Below are positions 9,413 through 19,105 of a stretch of DNA of 64,000 nt, one piece after another. The stretch comes from Mangrovitalea sediminis. Lineage in GTDB: Bacteria; Pseudomonadota; Gammaproteobacteria; Pseudomonadales; Oleiphilaceae. The stretch is taken from positions 496,001-560,000 of the forward strand of contig NZ_NTLB01000003.1 of NCBI RefSeq assembly GCF_002514725.1, read 5' to 3'. The first letter of the stretch is position 1; each line of letters begins with the position of its first letter. The notes under the pieces were generated by a model. It was not told the origin of the DNA. It saw only the letters and a list, made by a program, of their open reading frames with translations, and ran no database searches. The translations under genes were made by a program, and so were the position numbers.

Positions 9413-10798
9413 ATGCCAGGACTGACTTTTACGCCGGTATCGTCCACCAGTCTCAGTGATGCCGTTCCGGCGGCGCCTCAGCAGGATGCTGCCAGTGCTT
9501 ACGGCAGTTTTCAGCAAGTCCATCAGCAGGAAAGTTCACGGATGAACGACTATGCCGCCTTCAGTTCCGGCAATGATGCCGCGTCGGGGGTGACGAACAG
9601 CGATAGCGCTCCTTCGCGAAGTACCGCCGATGCCTCTCAGTCTTCCTCTCCGGATGCATCGTCCACGACTCAAACTGCGTCATCCACCACACCCAATTCG
9701 TCGGATAATCAGGGCGATAAGGCTCCTGCCTCGTCTGATGACACCCAGTCCACGGCCTCTGCAAACAAGCCCAACCAGGCCGGGCAGAGTGATAAGGCGG
9801 ATAAGGGCAGGTCGCAAAAGGCGACCCAAAACAAGGATGACAAGAAACACGACAAGAAAGACGACAACAGCAAGGACGCGCAACCCACGAATGTCGCGGC
9901 GGCAGACCAACCCTCCAAGTCGTCGTCTGCTGCAGTTTTGAATATCGCCCTCTCCGCTCAATCCGGTAAGTCCCAGGCATCCGGAAAATCGGATCTGCCA
10001 GTTGGAAAGGGGAAGGGGGGGAAAGAGGGGCAAGTGGTTGCCGCCGACCTCAAGTTGGGTGATGGCGATGGCAACAAATCGAATAAAGCCTCCGGTATTA
10101 CCGATCTTCTGAAATCGACTGCTGCCGGGAAAAATGCCCGGCCCAGTCATTCCGATGCTAAGACCAGTACTTTCTTTCAGCAGTTGCAGGCCAGTCACGG
10201 GCAGGCAGGGCAGAGCGGGCTGGATGGGAGTACGTCGGGTACCGCGGCCCAAGGAACGCAACAGGCGACGGCCACAGCTTCGGCTTCCCACCAGGGGGCC
10301 GCTCAGGCGAAGGCAGCGGCCGGCACCTTGAATCAATATACGACGAGCGTCAATGTGCCCGTGGGGCAAGCGTCCTGGGGGGATCAGATTGCGGGCAAGA
10401 TCGCCTGGCTGACTCATCAGGGGATGCAAACGGCCGACATTCACCTGAATCCACCCGAGTTGGGGCCGGTTCAGGTTCAGGTTCAGATGCACAACGATCA
10501 GGCGAATATCGTTATGCATTCGCATCATGCCGGGATTCGCGACCTTCTTGAGTCCAATGGTTCCAAGCTGCGTGACATGCTGCAGAACAATGGTGTTGGG
10601 CTCGGCAGCTTCAATGTCTCCACGCAATCTGGTCAACAGCAGGGTGGCCAGCAGTCTGGCACATCGGGGTCAGGTTCAGGCGGCAGTTCGCGAGGAGGTT
10701 CATTATCCGGAGTGACCTCTGTCAGCGATGGTGGTGATGCCGTCAGTAGTGGTCAGATCTCTCTGGCGTGGCGCGGCGAGGTCGATCTTTACGCTTGA
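9413..10798 (+). CDS. fliK: Flagellar hook-length control protein FliK
   Basis: 461 aa. FliK is secreted as a molecular ruler and flips export specificity from hook to filament. Residues ~1-300 are low-complexity Ser/Gln/Lys/Ala-rich sequence, as usual. The conserved C-terminal substrate-switch domain lies at about residues 315-405 (QIAGKIAWLTHQGMQTADIH and LNPPELGPVQVQV). The tail is Gly/Ser-rich. It is transcribed from its own sigma-54 promoter and ends in front of a strong GC hairpin (10824-10866). Confidence 0.93.
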   Translation: MPGLTFTPVSSTSLSDAVPAAPQQDAASAYGSFQQVHQQESSRMNDYAAFSSGNDAASGVTNSDSAPSRSTADASQSSSPDASSTTQTASSTTPNSSDNQGDKAPASSDDTQSTASANKPNQAGQSDKADKGRSQKATQNKDDKKHDKKDDNSKDAQPTNVAAADQPSKSSSAAVLNIALSAQSGKSQASGKSDLPVGKGKGGKEGQVVAADLKLGDGDGNKSNKASGITDLLKSTAAGKNARPSHSDAKTSTFFQQLQASHGQAGQSGLDGSTSGTAAQGTQQATATASASHQGAAQAKAAAGTLNQYTTSVNVPVGQASWGDQIAGKIAWLTHQGMQTADIHLNPPELGPVQVQVQMHNDQANIVMHSHHAGIRDLLESNGSKLRDMLQNNGVGLGSFNVSTQSGQQQGGQQSGTSGSGSGGSSRGGSLSGVTSVSDGGDAVSSGQISLAWRGEVDLYA

Positions 10799-10823
10799 GT
10801 CCTGTTTTTCCTTTCCCTGTCCC

Positions 10824-10866
10824 GGCGGGCGCGCATGACTTTGATGTCGCAATTGCGCGCGCCGCC
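10824..10866. other. Strong GC-rich hairpin after fliK
   Basis: GGCGGGCGCGCA (10824-10835) pairs with TGCGCGCGCCGCC (10854-10866) with one bulge. No T-tract follows, so it could be an attenuating or 3'-protecting structure rather than a classical terminator. Confidence 0.5.
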
Positions 10867-11001
10867 GCAGCATCTTGCCTATAATTGCGATTGCTGATGG
10901 CGATACCTATCGTCTTTTGCGCTAAACTTCTGTTTTATAAAGTGTCGACTGGTAGCCTGGTCACCGTCGGGCACAGATTCAAATCGGTATAACCAATCAC
11001 A

Positions 11002-11017
11002 TGGCATGACTATTGCC
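11002..11017 (+). promoter_or_regulatory. Sigma-54 promoter of the fliLMNOPQR-flhB operon
   Basis: TGGCATG-ACTA-TTGCC has the right GG-N10-GC spacing and lies 40 bases before the fliL ATG. Confidence 0.82.
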
Positions 11018-11056
11018 TTATCTCTATACAGAACCCGGAGTTGACGACTTTTCGCC

Positions 11057-11575
11057 ATGGCAGAAGCAGATGCGGAGGCCCCAGCCAAAAAGAAGGGCAA
11101 TTGGAAACTGATTGTCATCGTGATTGTTGCAATCCTGTTGACGGTCGGACTCTCGGTCGGAGCGACTTTGTTTTTTATGCATGGTTCTTCGTCTGCCTCG
11201 ACGGCAGAGGAGTCGCACGCCGCAGGTAAAGACGGTGAAGGGGAGAAGGCAAAGCCGAACCCCGCGGAATATTATGAAGCGCAGAAGCCGTTCATCGTCA
11301 CACTGAACGACAGCGGTCAGAGCCGTTACTTTCAGGTGTTTGTGGCATTTATGGCGCATGACAAGGCAGCGCTGGATGGGGTTCAAAGCCTGTTGCCGGA
11401 TGTGCGCAACCAGCTGTTGATCCTGTTTGGCTCCCAGGATTTCATGGCGCTTCAAACGGACAAGGGTAAGCGCGACTTGCAGAAGGCGGCGCTCGATACG
11501 GTGAATGGCATTCTGAAGAAGAATAAAGCGCCACCCATCGAGCAGGTACTGTTTACCAATTTCGTATTGCAGTAG
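11057..11575 (+). CDS. fliL: Flagellar basal-body protein FliL
   Basis: 172 aa. An N-terminal membrane anchor at residues ~17-41, a short polar linker, then the periplasmic FliL domain (from EYYEAQKPFIVTL to the end QVLFTNFVLQ), which forms a ring around the stator and supports motor torque. It is the first gene after the sigma-54 promoter. A 141-base gap before fliM contains no obvious terminator, so fliM is probably in the same transcript. Confidence 0.94.
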   Translation: MAEADAEAPAKKKGNWKLIVIVIVAILLTVGLSVGATLFFMHGSSSASTAEESHAAGKDGEGEKAKPNPAEYYEAQKPFIVTLNDSGQSRYFQVFVAFMAHDKAALDGVQSLLPDVRNQLLILFGSQDFMALQTDKGKRDLQKAALDTVNGILKKNKAPPIEQVLFTNFVLQ

Positions 11576-11716
11576 GCCGATACGGGCATACGCTGGAACA
11601 GCCTCGATGCAGGGGCTCGGTAGTCGTCTATCCCGTTCGGCGGATTCGTTTCTGCAAGGCTTGACGGGTATCATGAACGAACCACAGGAACCCCTTTCGG
11701 GATAACGGGATCTCGC

Positions 11717-12715
11717 ATGCAGGACTTGCTGTCACAAGACGAAATCGACGCGCTTCTGCACGGTATCGACGACGGTGATATCGACACCGAAGACGATTCC
11801 GACGAAGCGGGTGTCCGATCCTACGATCTCGCCAGTCAGGATCGGATTGTTCGTGGGCGTATGCCCACGCTCGAGATGATCAATGAGCGTTTTGCGCGCT
11901 ATACCCGGATCAGTCTGTTCAATCTGATGCGGCGTAACGCCGATGTCGCGACTGGCGGCGTCCAGATCATGAAATTCGGCGAGTACATTCATACCCTGTA
12001 TGTGCCAACCAGCCTTAATCTCGTTAAGGTACGTCCTTTGCGGGGGACGGGGTTGTTTATTCTCGACGCCAAACTGGTTTTCAAGCTTGTCGACAACTTC
12101 TTTGGTGGCGAAGGCCGGCACGCAAAGATTGAGGGGCGCGAATTTACGCCGACCGAGACCCGTATCGTACAGATGGTCCTGGAACAGGTGTTCCATGATA
12201 TGAAGGAGGCTTGGGCCGCGGTCCTGAAGGTGGACTTCGAGTATTTGAGTTCGGAAGTCAATCCCGCGATGGCCAATATCGTCAGCCCGAGCGAAGTGGT
12301 GGTTGTCAGCACCTTCCACATCGAACTTGATGGCGGCGGTGGCGAGATGCACGTGGCCATGCCGTATTCAATGATAGAACCCATTCGCGATGTGCTCGAT
12401 GCGGGGGTGCAGAGTGATGTCGATGATGTCGACGAGCGCTGGATCACCGCGTTGCAGGAAGACATCATGGATGTCTCGGTACCGCTGAATTCACTGGTGG
12501 TGAAGCGTCAGATTTCGCTGCGTGAAGTTTCCCGCTTCAGTCCAGGCGATGTCATTCCTGTGGAGATGCCGGGGGCGGTGACGTTGACGGCCAATGGTAT
12601 ACCGGTTTTTCGCGCCAAGCTGGGTACTCGCAACGGGAAATTGGCGCTAAAGATCACCAGTCGTATTGAACGTCCGAAAGTCGCCAAGTCGCTGAAGGTG
12701 GAGAATTATGGCTGA
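11717..12715 (+). CDS. fliM: Flagellar motor switch protein FliM
   Basis: 332 aa. FliM receives CheY-P at the rotor. The N-terminal peptide (MQDLLSQDEIDALLHGID) is the CheY-binding segment. A CheC-like middle domain follows, then a SpoA/FliN-like C-terminal domain (from about residue 250). The start is set by the universally conserved N-terminal motif. The stop overlaps the fliN start by 8 bases. Confidence 0.97.
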   Translation: MQDLLSQDEIDALLHGIDDGDIDTEDDSDEAGVRSYDLASQDRIVRGRMPTLEMINERFARYTRISLFNLMRRNADVATGGVQIMKFGEYIHTLYVPTSLNLVKVRPLRGTGLFILDAKLVFKLVDNFFGGEGRHAKIEGREFTPTETRIVQMVLEQVFHDMKEAWAAVLKVDFEYLSSEVNPAMANIVSPSEVVVVSTFHIELDGGGGEMHVAMPYSMIEPIRDVLDAGVQSDVDDVDERWITALQEDIMDVSVPLNSLVVKRQISLREVSRFSPGDVIPVEMPGAVTLTANGIPVFRAKLGTRNGKLALKITSRIERPKVAKSLKVENYG

Positions 12716-13247
12716 AGACGACAAGCAAAATGATGCTTCCGATATGAGCGAGGATGAAAAACTCGCGGCGGAATGGGAAGCGGCCATGACAGAGGCCGAG
12801 ACCGGTGCCGATGCAGAGTCGGACGCCAGTGGTGATGTGGAAGACGAATGGGCCGCCGCTATGGCGGAAGCCGAGGCAGGAGAGCATGTTCAACAGAGTT
12901 CTGGGGCGGGTGCGCCGGTGGCCAATGTAATGGCTGCACCGATGGAAGAGTTCGATGAGGCCGGGGTTAGCGGCGACGGTAGATCCCCAGACCTGGAAGT
13001 CATCCTGGATATCCCGGTGACCATCTCCATGGAGGTAGGCAACACGCAGATTCCCATTCGCAATTTGCTGCAATTGAACCAGGGGTCGGTTATCGAGTTG
13101 GACCGGTTGGCCGGCGAGCCGCTGGATGTACTGGTAAACGGCACCCTGATTGCCCATGGCGAGGTGGTCATGGTCAACGAAAAATTCGGCATCCGCCTGA
13201 CCGATGTCATGAGTCCTGGCGAACGTATTCGCAAACTGACCAAGTGA
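12708..13247 (+). CDS. fliN: Flagellar motor switch protein FliN
   Basis: 179 aa, longer than the enteric protein because of an acidic N-terminal half. That half has two copies of a short pattern (AAEWEAAMTEAE near residue 20 and EDEWAAAMAEAE near residue 46). The C-terminal ~85 residues are the SpoA domain (LDIPVTISMEVGNTQIPI, GEVVMVNEKFGIRLTD) that forms the C-ring base with FliM. The start codon overlaps fliM. Confidence 0.96.
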   Translation: MAEDDKQNDASDMSEDEKLAAEWEAAMTEAETGADAESDASGDVEDEWAAAMAEAEAGEHVQQSSGAGAPVANVMAAPMEEFDEAGVSGDGRSPDLEVILDIPVTISMEVGNTQIPIRNLLQLNQGSVIELDRLAGEPLDVLVNGTLIAHGEVVMVNEKFGIRLTDVMSPGERIRKLTK

Positions 13248-13252
13248 GCCCC

Positions 13253-13768
13253 ATGCGTAAGCTCGTCTTTGTCCCGTTGCTTTGGCTACCGTCCCTGATG
13301 GCGATGGCAGCGGGCTCGGCCGGGACCATCGCCCCGCCGAACACCACCAAGACAATGCTCAGCATGGTGCTGGGATTACTGGCGGTGCTGGCCGTTATTT
13401 TTGTCTGCGCCTGGCTCGTAAAGCGCATGAATGGCCTGCAGGGCGTGAACAACGGTGCGATGCGTGTGGTCAGTGTGATTGCTGTCGGCCCCCGGGAGCG
13501 CGTGGCTTTGTTGGATGTGGCCGGTACCCAGGTGTTGATCGGCATTACGCCGCAGAACATTCGGCAGTTGCATGTTTTTGACGAGCCCGTGGTGGCGTCC
13601 GGCCGCAAGACCGAGGGGGAGTTTGCCTCCCGCCTGCAGGCGATGCTTGCGCGGGGCTTGGGGGGGCAGGATCGCGGGCTTTCCGGCGAAGCCCCTTCGA
13701 AATTCGGTCGCAAGGGTTCCGGCCGGCCTGATGGAGGGCAGGACGAAAGAGGGGATTCGGACTCATGA
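13253..13768 (+). CDS. fliO: Flagellar biosynthesis protein FliO
   Basis: 171 aa from ATG 13253; a GTG at 13244 is the alternative. It has an N-terminal signal-like hydrophobic segment (residues ~4-22), a membrane span at ~36-60 followed by KRMN, then the cytoplasmic FliO domain ([19 protein letters not shown]) and a polar tail. FliO helps assemble FliP into the export gate. Its TGA overlaps the fliP ATG (ATGA). Confidence 0.9.
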   Translation: MRKLVFVPLLWLPSLMAMAAGSAGTIAPPNTTKTMLSMVLGLLAVLAVIFVCAWLVKRMNGLQGVNNGAMRVVSVIAVGPRERVALLDVAGTQVLIGITPQNIRQLHVFDEPVVASGRKTEGEFASRLQAMLARGLGGQDRGLSGEAPSKFGRKGSGRPDGGQDERGDSDS

Positions 13769-14532
13769 GTTTTGCCCGTTCAGGTCATGTTGTCTGGCGG
13801 ACACTGATTCTTCTGTTGCCGTTACTCGTCTTGGCCGTGCCTGCCCATGCAGCGCCCATTGGAATTCCTGCCTTAACCGTCACGCCGGGGCCTAACGGCA
13901 CGCAGGAATACAGCGTTACGATACAAATCCTGGCGCTGATGACGGCGCTGACCTTCCTGCCGGCATTCCTGATGATGATGACGTCGTTTACGCGCATCAT
14001 TATCGTCTTTTCGATCCTGCGTCAGGCTCTGGGGTTACAGCAGGCGCCGTCCAATCAGATCCTGATCGGCCTGGCCCTGTTCCTTACGATTTTTATCATG
14101 GCACCGGTTTTTCAGCGGGTGAATACGGAAGCCTTGCAGCCTTACCTGAATAACCAGATGCCGGCCCAGGAGGCGGTGATCAAGGCTAGTCAGCCGTTTC
14201 GCAAGTTCATGATGGCGCAGACCCGGAAGGAAGACCTGAACCTTTTCGTCAAACTGTCCGGGAAGACCTACAAGTCACCACAGGATGTCTCCTTCTGGGT
14301 GCTGATGCCGGCGTTTGTCACCAGCGAGCTGAAAACGGCTTTCCAGATAGGCTTTATCCTTTTTATTCCGTTCCTGATCATCGATATGGTGGTGGCGTCG
14401 GTGTTGATGGCAATGGGCATGATGATGTTGTCGCCCATTATTATCTCGCTACCCTTCAAGATAATGTTGTTCGTGCTGGTCGACGGCTGGACCCTGATTA
14501 TGGGCACCCTGGCGGCTAGCTTCGGCATGTAA
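13765..14532 (+). CDS. fliP: Flagellar export gate protein FliP
   Basis: 255 aa. A cleavable signal peptide (residues ~1-27) and four membrane spans. Characteristic segments include [27 protein letters not shown] (read in parts) and LIDMV-type sequence near residue 208. FliP forms the pentameric core of the export pore with FliQ and FliR, which follow immediately. Confidence 0.96.
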   Translation: MSFARSGHVVWRTLILLLPLLVLAVPAHAAPIGIPALTVTPGPNGTQEYSVTIQILALMTALTFLPAFLMMMTSFTRIIIVFSILRQALGLQQAPSNQILIGLALFLTIFIMAPVFQRVNTEALQPYLNNQMPAQEAVIKASQPFRKFMMAQTRKEDLNLFVKLSGKTYKSPQDVSFWVLMPAFVTSELKTAFQIGFILFIPFLIIDMVVASVLMAMGMMMLSPIIISLPFKIMLFVLVDGWTLIMGTLAASFGM

Positions 14533-14543
14533 CGGAGGCGATG

Positions 14544-14813
14544 ATGACACCAGATACCATTATCGATGCCATGCGTCAGGCGCTGTGGATGATTGTTGTG
14601 TTGTCCTGTCTCATTATTGGCCCCAGCCTTGTGGTTGGTTTGATCGTCAGCGTATTTCAGGCGGCCACCCAGATAAACGAGCAGACCCTGAGCTTTCTGC
14701 CCCGTCTTATCGTGACGCTGATTGTCGTGATCGTATTCGGACCCTGGATCATGACCCAGCTGGTCGATGAGACCCGGACCCTGTTTATGAACATTCCCTA
14801 TATGATCGGCTGA
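14544..14813 (+). CDS. fliQ: Flagellar export gate protein FliQ
   Basis: 89 aa with two membrane segments (~15-40 and ~53-75), the normal FliQ size. Two adjacent ATG codons are possible; 14544 is preferred because the GGAGG at 14534-14538 would lie only two bases before the ATG at 14541. It lies between fliP and fliR with short gaps. Confidence 0.95.
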   Translation: MTPDTIIDAMRQALWMIVVLSCLIIGPSLVVGLIVSVFQAATQINEQTLSFLPRLIVTLIVVIVFGPWIMTQLVDETRTLFMNIPYMIG

Positions 14814-14819
14814 TCGCCT

Positions 14820-15605
14820 GTGCAACCGCTCGTCGTCAATGCGCCGGAAATCGGGCAGTGGGTAGGGCGCTATCTTTGGCCGCTGTTTCGTATCGGCAGT
14901 TTCCTGATGGTGGTCCCGGTGATCGGTACGGCGTTGGTGCCCATGAGGGTGCGGGTCGGTCTCGCGCTACTGATCACCATTCTGATCCAGCCGATGATCG
15001 GTGCGGTTCCCAAGGTTGATGCGCTAAGTCTTGCGGCCACGGTGATAACTTTGCAGCAGATTCTCATCGGCACCGCCATGGGGTTTGCGGTATTGATGCT
15101 GTTCCAGCTTTTCGTCATTGCCGGGCAGATGATGGCCATGCAGATGGGGCTGGGATTCGCGTCGATGGTGGACCCGACGAACGGTATTTCAGTGCCCGCG
15201 GTTTCCCAGTTCTACCTGATTTCGATCACGCTGTTGTATCTGGCCATGAATGGTCATCTGGTGGTGTTCGATGTCTTTCTGGAGAGTTTCCGTACCATGC
15301 CGATTTCCGAATCCGGCCTGGGAACCAATCATCTCTGGGAACTGGTGCACCACATTACCTGGATGTTTTCGGCGGCCCTGCTGCTGGCGCTTCCCGCGAT
15401 AACGGCCGTGATGATCGTCAATATCTCATTCGGGGTCATGACCAAAGCGGCTCCGCAAATGAACCTGTTTTCCCTCGGCTTTCCCATTGCACTGCTCTTC
15501 GGCCTATTTTCCATCTGGGTGCTGGAAGGGGATTTCCTGCCGCATTTTCAGCGCCTGAGTGAAGATACTTTTGCTTTCATGCGCCACCTGCAGGGGCTGC
15601 CCTGA
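14820..15605 (+). CDS. fliR: Flagellar export gate protein FliR
   Basis: 261 aa from a GTG start, six hydrophobic segments, with the N-terminal pattern IGQWVGRYLWPLFRIGSFLM typical of FliR. It completes the FliPQR pore. No better start is seen upstream because fliQ ends six bases earlier. Confidence 0.94.
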   Translation: MQPLVVNAPEIGQWVGRYLWPLFRIGSFLMVVPVIGTALVPMRVRVGLALLITILIQPMIGAVPKVDALSLAATVITLQQILIGTAMGFAVLMLFQLFVIAGQMMAMQMGLGFASMVDPTNGISVPAVSQFYLISITLLYLAMNGHLVVFDVFLESFRTMPISESGLGTNHLWELVHHITWMFSAALLLALPAITAVMIVNISFGVMTKAAPQMNLFSLGFPIALLFGLFSIWVLEGDFLPHFQRLSEDTFAFMRHLQGLP

Positions 15606-15617
15606 CGGAGTATGTAA

Positions 15618-16748
15618 ATGGCTGAGAACGAAGACGGTCAGGAAAAGTCGGAGGACCCTACCGGGCGACGCATCCAAAAGGCCCGGGAGGAGGGGAATAT
15701 CGCGCGCTCCAAGGAACTGTCGACGATGGCAGTTCTGGTGGGCGGCGCGGCCGCGCTTCTGATATTTGGCTCCATTCTGGGCAAGGCGCTGCTTGAGGTC
15801 ATGCACATGGCCTTGCAGCTTGACCGGCAGACCATCTTCGATCCGCACCAGATGGGGCTGAAACTGCTCGCCGCTGCGTCGGATGCGGGGCTGGCGACGA
15901 CGCCGATCCTGGTTTTGCTGTTCGTTGCGGCCGTTGCCGGCACCGTGGCCATCGGCGGCGCGGTGTTCAGCAGCCAGGCGCTGGTTCCCAAATTCAGCCG
16001 CCTGAACCCCTTGCAGGGCATCAAGAAGATGTTCTCGCTGAACTCGATTGTCGAGTTGGTAAAGGGGTTCCTCAAGGCTGGCGTGGTGATGGCGATCGCA
16101 CTGCTGATCCTGCACCACGAAACCGGTGATTTGCTGTCTCTGGCCAACGAGTCTGTCCGGCCGGCGATGGCACATGTTCTGAAGATTCTGAGCTGGAGCT
16201 TTTTGTGGCTTTCCTGCTCGATGATCCTGATTGCCCTAATCGACGTGCCGTTCCAGCTGTTCGACTATCGCAAGAAATTGCGCATGACCAAGCAGGAAAT
16301 CAAAGACGAATACAAGGATACCGAAGGTAAGCCGGAGGTTAAGAGCCGTATTCGTCGTCTGCAAATGGAAGCGGCGCAACGTCGGATGATGCAGGATGTG
16401 CCGAAAGCCGACGTTATTATCACCAACCCTACACATTTTGCGGTTGCCTTGCAGTACGACCAGAACACCATGGTTGCGCCTGTCGTGGTCGCCAAGGGTG
16501 TCGATCAGACGGCAATGAAGATCCAGGAAATCGCGCGTGAGCATCGTATCGATATTCTGCGTACGCCATCGCTGACCCGGGCGGTCTACCACAATACCGA
16601 TATCGGTGATGCCATTCCTGCCGGTCTTTACGTTGCCGTAGCACAGGTCTTGGCCTACCTGTTCCAGTTGCGTCGATTCCGGCGCGGCCAGGGGCCCAAG
16701 CCGGGTATGCCTGACTTCCCGATCCCCTCAGATATGCGTCACGACTAG
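15618..16748 (+). CDS. flhB: Flagellar export switch protein FlhB
   Basis: 376 aa. Four membrane segments between residues ~30 and 215, then a cytoplasmic domain with the autocleavage motif NPTH at ~270-273. Cleavage after the Asn allows the FliK-triggered switch from hook to filament export. It is the last gene of the fliL-flhB transcript, since new sigma-54 elements follow. Confidence 0.97.
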   Translation: MAENEDGQEKSEDPTGRRIQKAREEGNIARSKELSTMAVLVGGAAALLIFGSILGKALLEVMHMALQLDRQTIFDPHQMGLKLLAAASDAGLATTPILVLLFVAAVAGTVAIGGAVFSSQALVPKFSRLNPLQGIKKMFSLNSIVELVKGFLKAGVVMAIALLILHHETGDLLSLANESVRPAMAHVLKILSWSFLWLSCSMILIALIDVPFQLFDYRKKLRMTKQEIKDEYKDTEGKPEVKSRIRRLQMEAAQRRMMQDVPKADVIITNPTHFAVALQYDQNTMVAPVVVAKGVDQTAMKIQEIAREHRIDILRTPSLTRAVYHNTDIGDAIPAGLYVAVAQVLAYLFQLRRFRRGQGPKPGMPDFPIPSDMRHD

Positions 16749-16762
16749 CCAAACGGATACCG

Positions 16763-16778
16763 TGGCGCCCGTTTTGCT
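16763..16778 (+). promoter_or_regulatory. Sigma-54 promoter of the flhA-flhF operon (upstream copy)
   Basis: TGGCGCC-CGTT-TTGCT fits the -24/-12 consensus and lies 115 bases before the flhA ATG. Confidence 0.75.
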
Positions 16779-16794
16779 GCCGCCGAGACTTTCC

Positions 16795-16810
16795 TGGCAC
16801 GGCTTTTGAA
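16795..16810 (+). promoter_or_regulatory. Second sigma-54-like element before flhA
   Basis: TGGCACG-GCTT-TTGAA has a perfect -24 half but TTGAA instead of TTGCA at -12. It lies exactly 32 bases after the first element. It may be a second promoter or a non-productive sigma-54 binding site. Confidence 0.45.
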
Positions 16811-16893
16811 ACAGTCCCCCCAATATTTCCCGGTTCGTCAAAATCGCGGCGGCCATTTCGCGGGATCTCGTGTTTCAAAAGGTGTCCTGATCC

Positions 16894-19059
16894 ATGGAAC
16901 GAGCTGTTCTTCTCAATAATGTCAAAATTCTGACTCGCGGTAACCTGGGGATACCGATCCTCCTGGTTGCGGTTCTCGGGATGATGACGTTGCCGGTGCC
17001 GCCGTTCCTGCTCGACGTTCTGTTTACCTTCAATATTGCCCTGTCTCTGGTAGTGCTGCTGGTCTGTGTCTATGCGATGCGCCCCATGGACTTTGCTGCC
17101 TTCCCAACGGTATTGCTGGTGGCCACCTTGCTGCGACTGGCTCTCAACGTGGCTTCGACGCGCGTTGTGCTCCTGCATGGCTATCAGGGTGGTGCCGCGG
17201 CCGGTAAGGTCATTCAGTCGTTCGGTGAGGTGCTGATCGGAGGCAACTACGCCGTCGGCCTGGTGGTGTTTGCCATCCTGATGATTATCAACTTCGTGGT
17301 CGTGACGAAGGGTGCCGGCCGGGTGTCGGAAGTGAGCGCTCGTTTTACCCTCGATGCCATGCCCGGTAAGCAGATGGCAATCGATGCTGATCTTAATGCC
17401 GGCCTGATCGATCAGGATGAAGCTAAGGCGCGTCGGACTGAAATTGCTGATGAAGCCGATTTCTACGGTTCCATGGACGGTGCCAGTAAGTTTGTGCGTG
17501 GCGATGCCATGGCGGGCCTGTTGATCCTGGCAATCAACCTGTTGGGTGGCGTCGGCATCGGGATGGTTCAGCATGATCTGACCTTTGCCCAGGCCATGCA
17601 GAACTACGCGCTGCTGACGATAGGTGACGGCCTGGTTGCCCAGATTCCTTCGCTGATGCTGTCGACGGCCGCTGCGATCATGGTCACCCGGGTGGCGACC
17701 ACACAGGATATGTCTGGCCAGATCATGAGCCAGATGTTCACGGCGCCGAGGGCACTGGGTATTGCCGCCGGTATTATGGTCCTGCTGGGGCTGGTACCCG
17801 GTATGCCGCATGTGGCGTTTTTGGGGTTGGGTGGCGTTGCAGGTGGGCTGGCCTATTGGATCTGGAAACAGCAGCAGCAGGTTGACGCCGAAGAGGGGAG
17901 TTTTCCGGTGCGTCCGGCAGGGCAGGCGGCAGCGGCCGGCTTGCCTGCGCAACCCTCTGCCGGCGGCGCGGCCCAGGCTTTGCCGGCGCCGGGCGATAAC
18001 CGCGAGCTGGGATGGGAAGATGTGGCCACGGTGGACATGATCGGCCTGGAGGTCGGGTATCGTCTGATCCCCTTGGTCGACAAGTCCCAGGGCGGACAGA
18101 TGCTGACCCGGATCAAGGGGGTCCGCAAGAAACTGTCGCAGGAACTGGGTTTCCTGATGCCCTCGGTCCATATTCGCGACAACCTTGACCTCATGCCCAA
18201 CGCCTACCGCGTCACGCTTATGGGTGTCACCATTGCCGAGGCAGAGATCTATCCTGACCGTGAGCTGGCCATCGATCCGGGGCAGGTGTTCGGGCGCATC
18301 GAGGGGATTGACGGTAAGGACCCGGCTTTCGGTCTGGATGCCATCTGGATTGAAGTCTCCCAGCGGGATCAGGCGCAGACCCTGGGTTACACCGTTGTGG
18401 ATGCGAGCACGGTGGTTGCCACACACCTTAACCAGATTCTGCAGCGTCATGCGCATGAACTGATCGGTCACGAAGAGGTTCAGAAGTGGCTGGAACAGTT
18501 GGAGAAGGTCTCACCGAAACTGGCAGAGGAATTGGTACCGACGACCGTTACGATCAGTTTGCTGCTGAAAGTGCTGCAAAGCCTGCTGATCGAAGAGGTT
18601 CCGATTCGGGATATGCGGAGCATCGCCGAGGCGATGGTCAACGTGCAGCCGAAGAGCCAGGATCCCCAGGTGCTCACCACGGCTGCCCGGCATTCCTTGC
18701 GTCGAATGATTGTCCAGTCGATTTGCGGTAATGACCCAGAGATTCCGGTGATTACGCTGGATCCTGAATTGGAACAGATGTTGCTTAAGTCGTTACAGCA
18801 GAGTCAACAATCCGGCGCCGGAGATGAAGTGGGCTTGATTCTTGAGCCTGGCCTGGTGGAGAAGTTGCAGCGTTCGCTGGCGGAAGCCGCTCAGCGACAG
18901 GAGATGATGGGTAAGCCTGCCGTGCTCTTGGTTTCGGCGCCATTGCGGCCAGTCCTGGCGCGGTTTGCCCGGTATGGTGTTGAGCGAATCCATGTGCTCT
19001 CGTACCAGGAAGTGCCGGACAACAAGCAGATCACCATCGTGTCTTCAATCGGTCAGTAA
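16894..19059 (+). CDS. flhA: Flagellar export gate protein FlhA
   Basis: 721 aa. About eight membrane helices occupy residues ~15-320, with the conserved cytoplasmic FHIPEP loop between (around VSARFTLDAMPGKQMAIDAD). The C-terminal ~370 residues are the nonameric cytoplasmic ring that docks chaperone-substrate complexes. A Pro/Ala/Gln-rich linker near residues 330-368 makes it slightly longer than the enteric protein. Confidence 0.97.
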   Translation: MERAVLLNNVKILTRGNLGIPILLVAVLGMMTLPVPPFLLDVLFTFNIALSLVVLLVCVYAMRPMDFAAFPTVLLVATLLRLALNVASTRVVLLHGYQGGAAAGKVIQSFGEVLIGGNYAVGLVVFAILMIINFVVVTKGAGRVSEVSARFTLDAMPGKQMAIDADLNAGLIDQDEAKARRTEIADEADFYGSMDGASKFVRGDAMAGLLILAINLLGGVGIGMVQHDLTFAQAMQNYALLTIGDGLVAQIPSLMLSTAAAIMVTRVATTQDMSGQIMSQMFTAPRALGIAAGIMVLLGLVPGMPHVAFLGLGGVAGGLAYWIWKQQQQVDAEEGSFPVRPAGQAAAAGLPAQPSAGGAAQALPAPGDNRELGWEDVATVDMIGLEVGYRLIPLVDKSQGGQMLTRIKGVRKKLSQELGFLMPSVHIRDNLDLMPNAYRVTLMGVTIAEAEIYPDRELAIDPGQVFGRIEGIDGKDPAFGLDAIWIEVSQRDQAQTLGYTVVDASTVVATHLNQILQRHAHELIGHEEVQKWLEQLEKVSPKLAEELVPTTVTISLLLKVLQSLLIEEVPIRDMRSIAEAMVNVQPKSQDPQVLTTAARHSLRRMIVQSICGNDPEIPVITLDPELEQMLLKSLQQSQQSGAGDEVGLILEPGLVEKLQRSLAEAAQRQEMMGKPAVLLVSAPLRPVLARFARYGVERIHVLSYQEVPDNKQITIVSSIGQ

Positions 19060-19105
19060 GGCGTGTGTCGTCGCTTGATAGGCGATATGCAGGAGGTCAG
19101 TTACG

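Noticed and set aside
9680-10636. A 318-codon open frame antisense to fliK
   Set aside because: Its composition mirrors the low-complexity fliK sequence and there is no ribosome site or family similarity.
16429-18471. A 680-codon open frame antisense to flhB/flhA
   Set aside because: It lies on the opposite strand of two strongly conserved genes, has His/Gln/Arg-rich composition typical of antisense reading in GC-rich DNA, and no recognisable domain.
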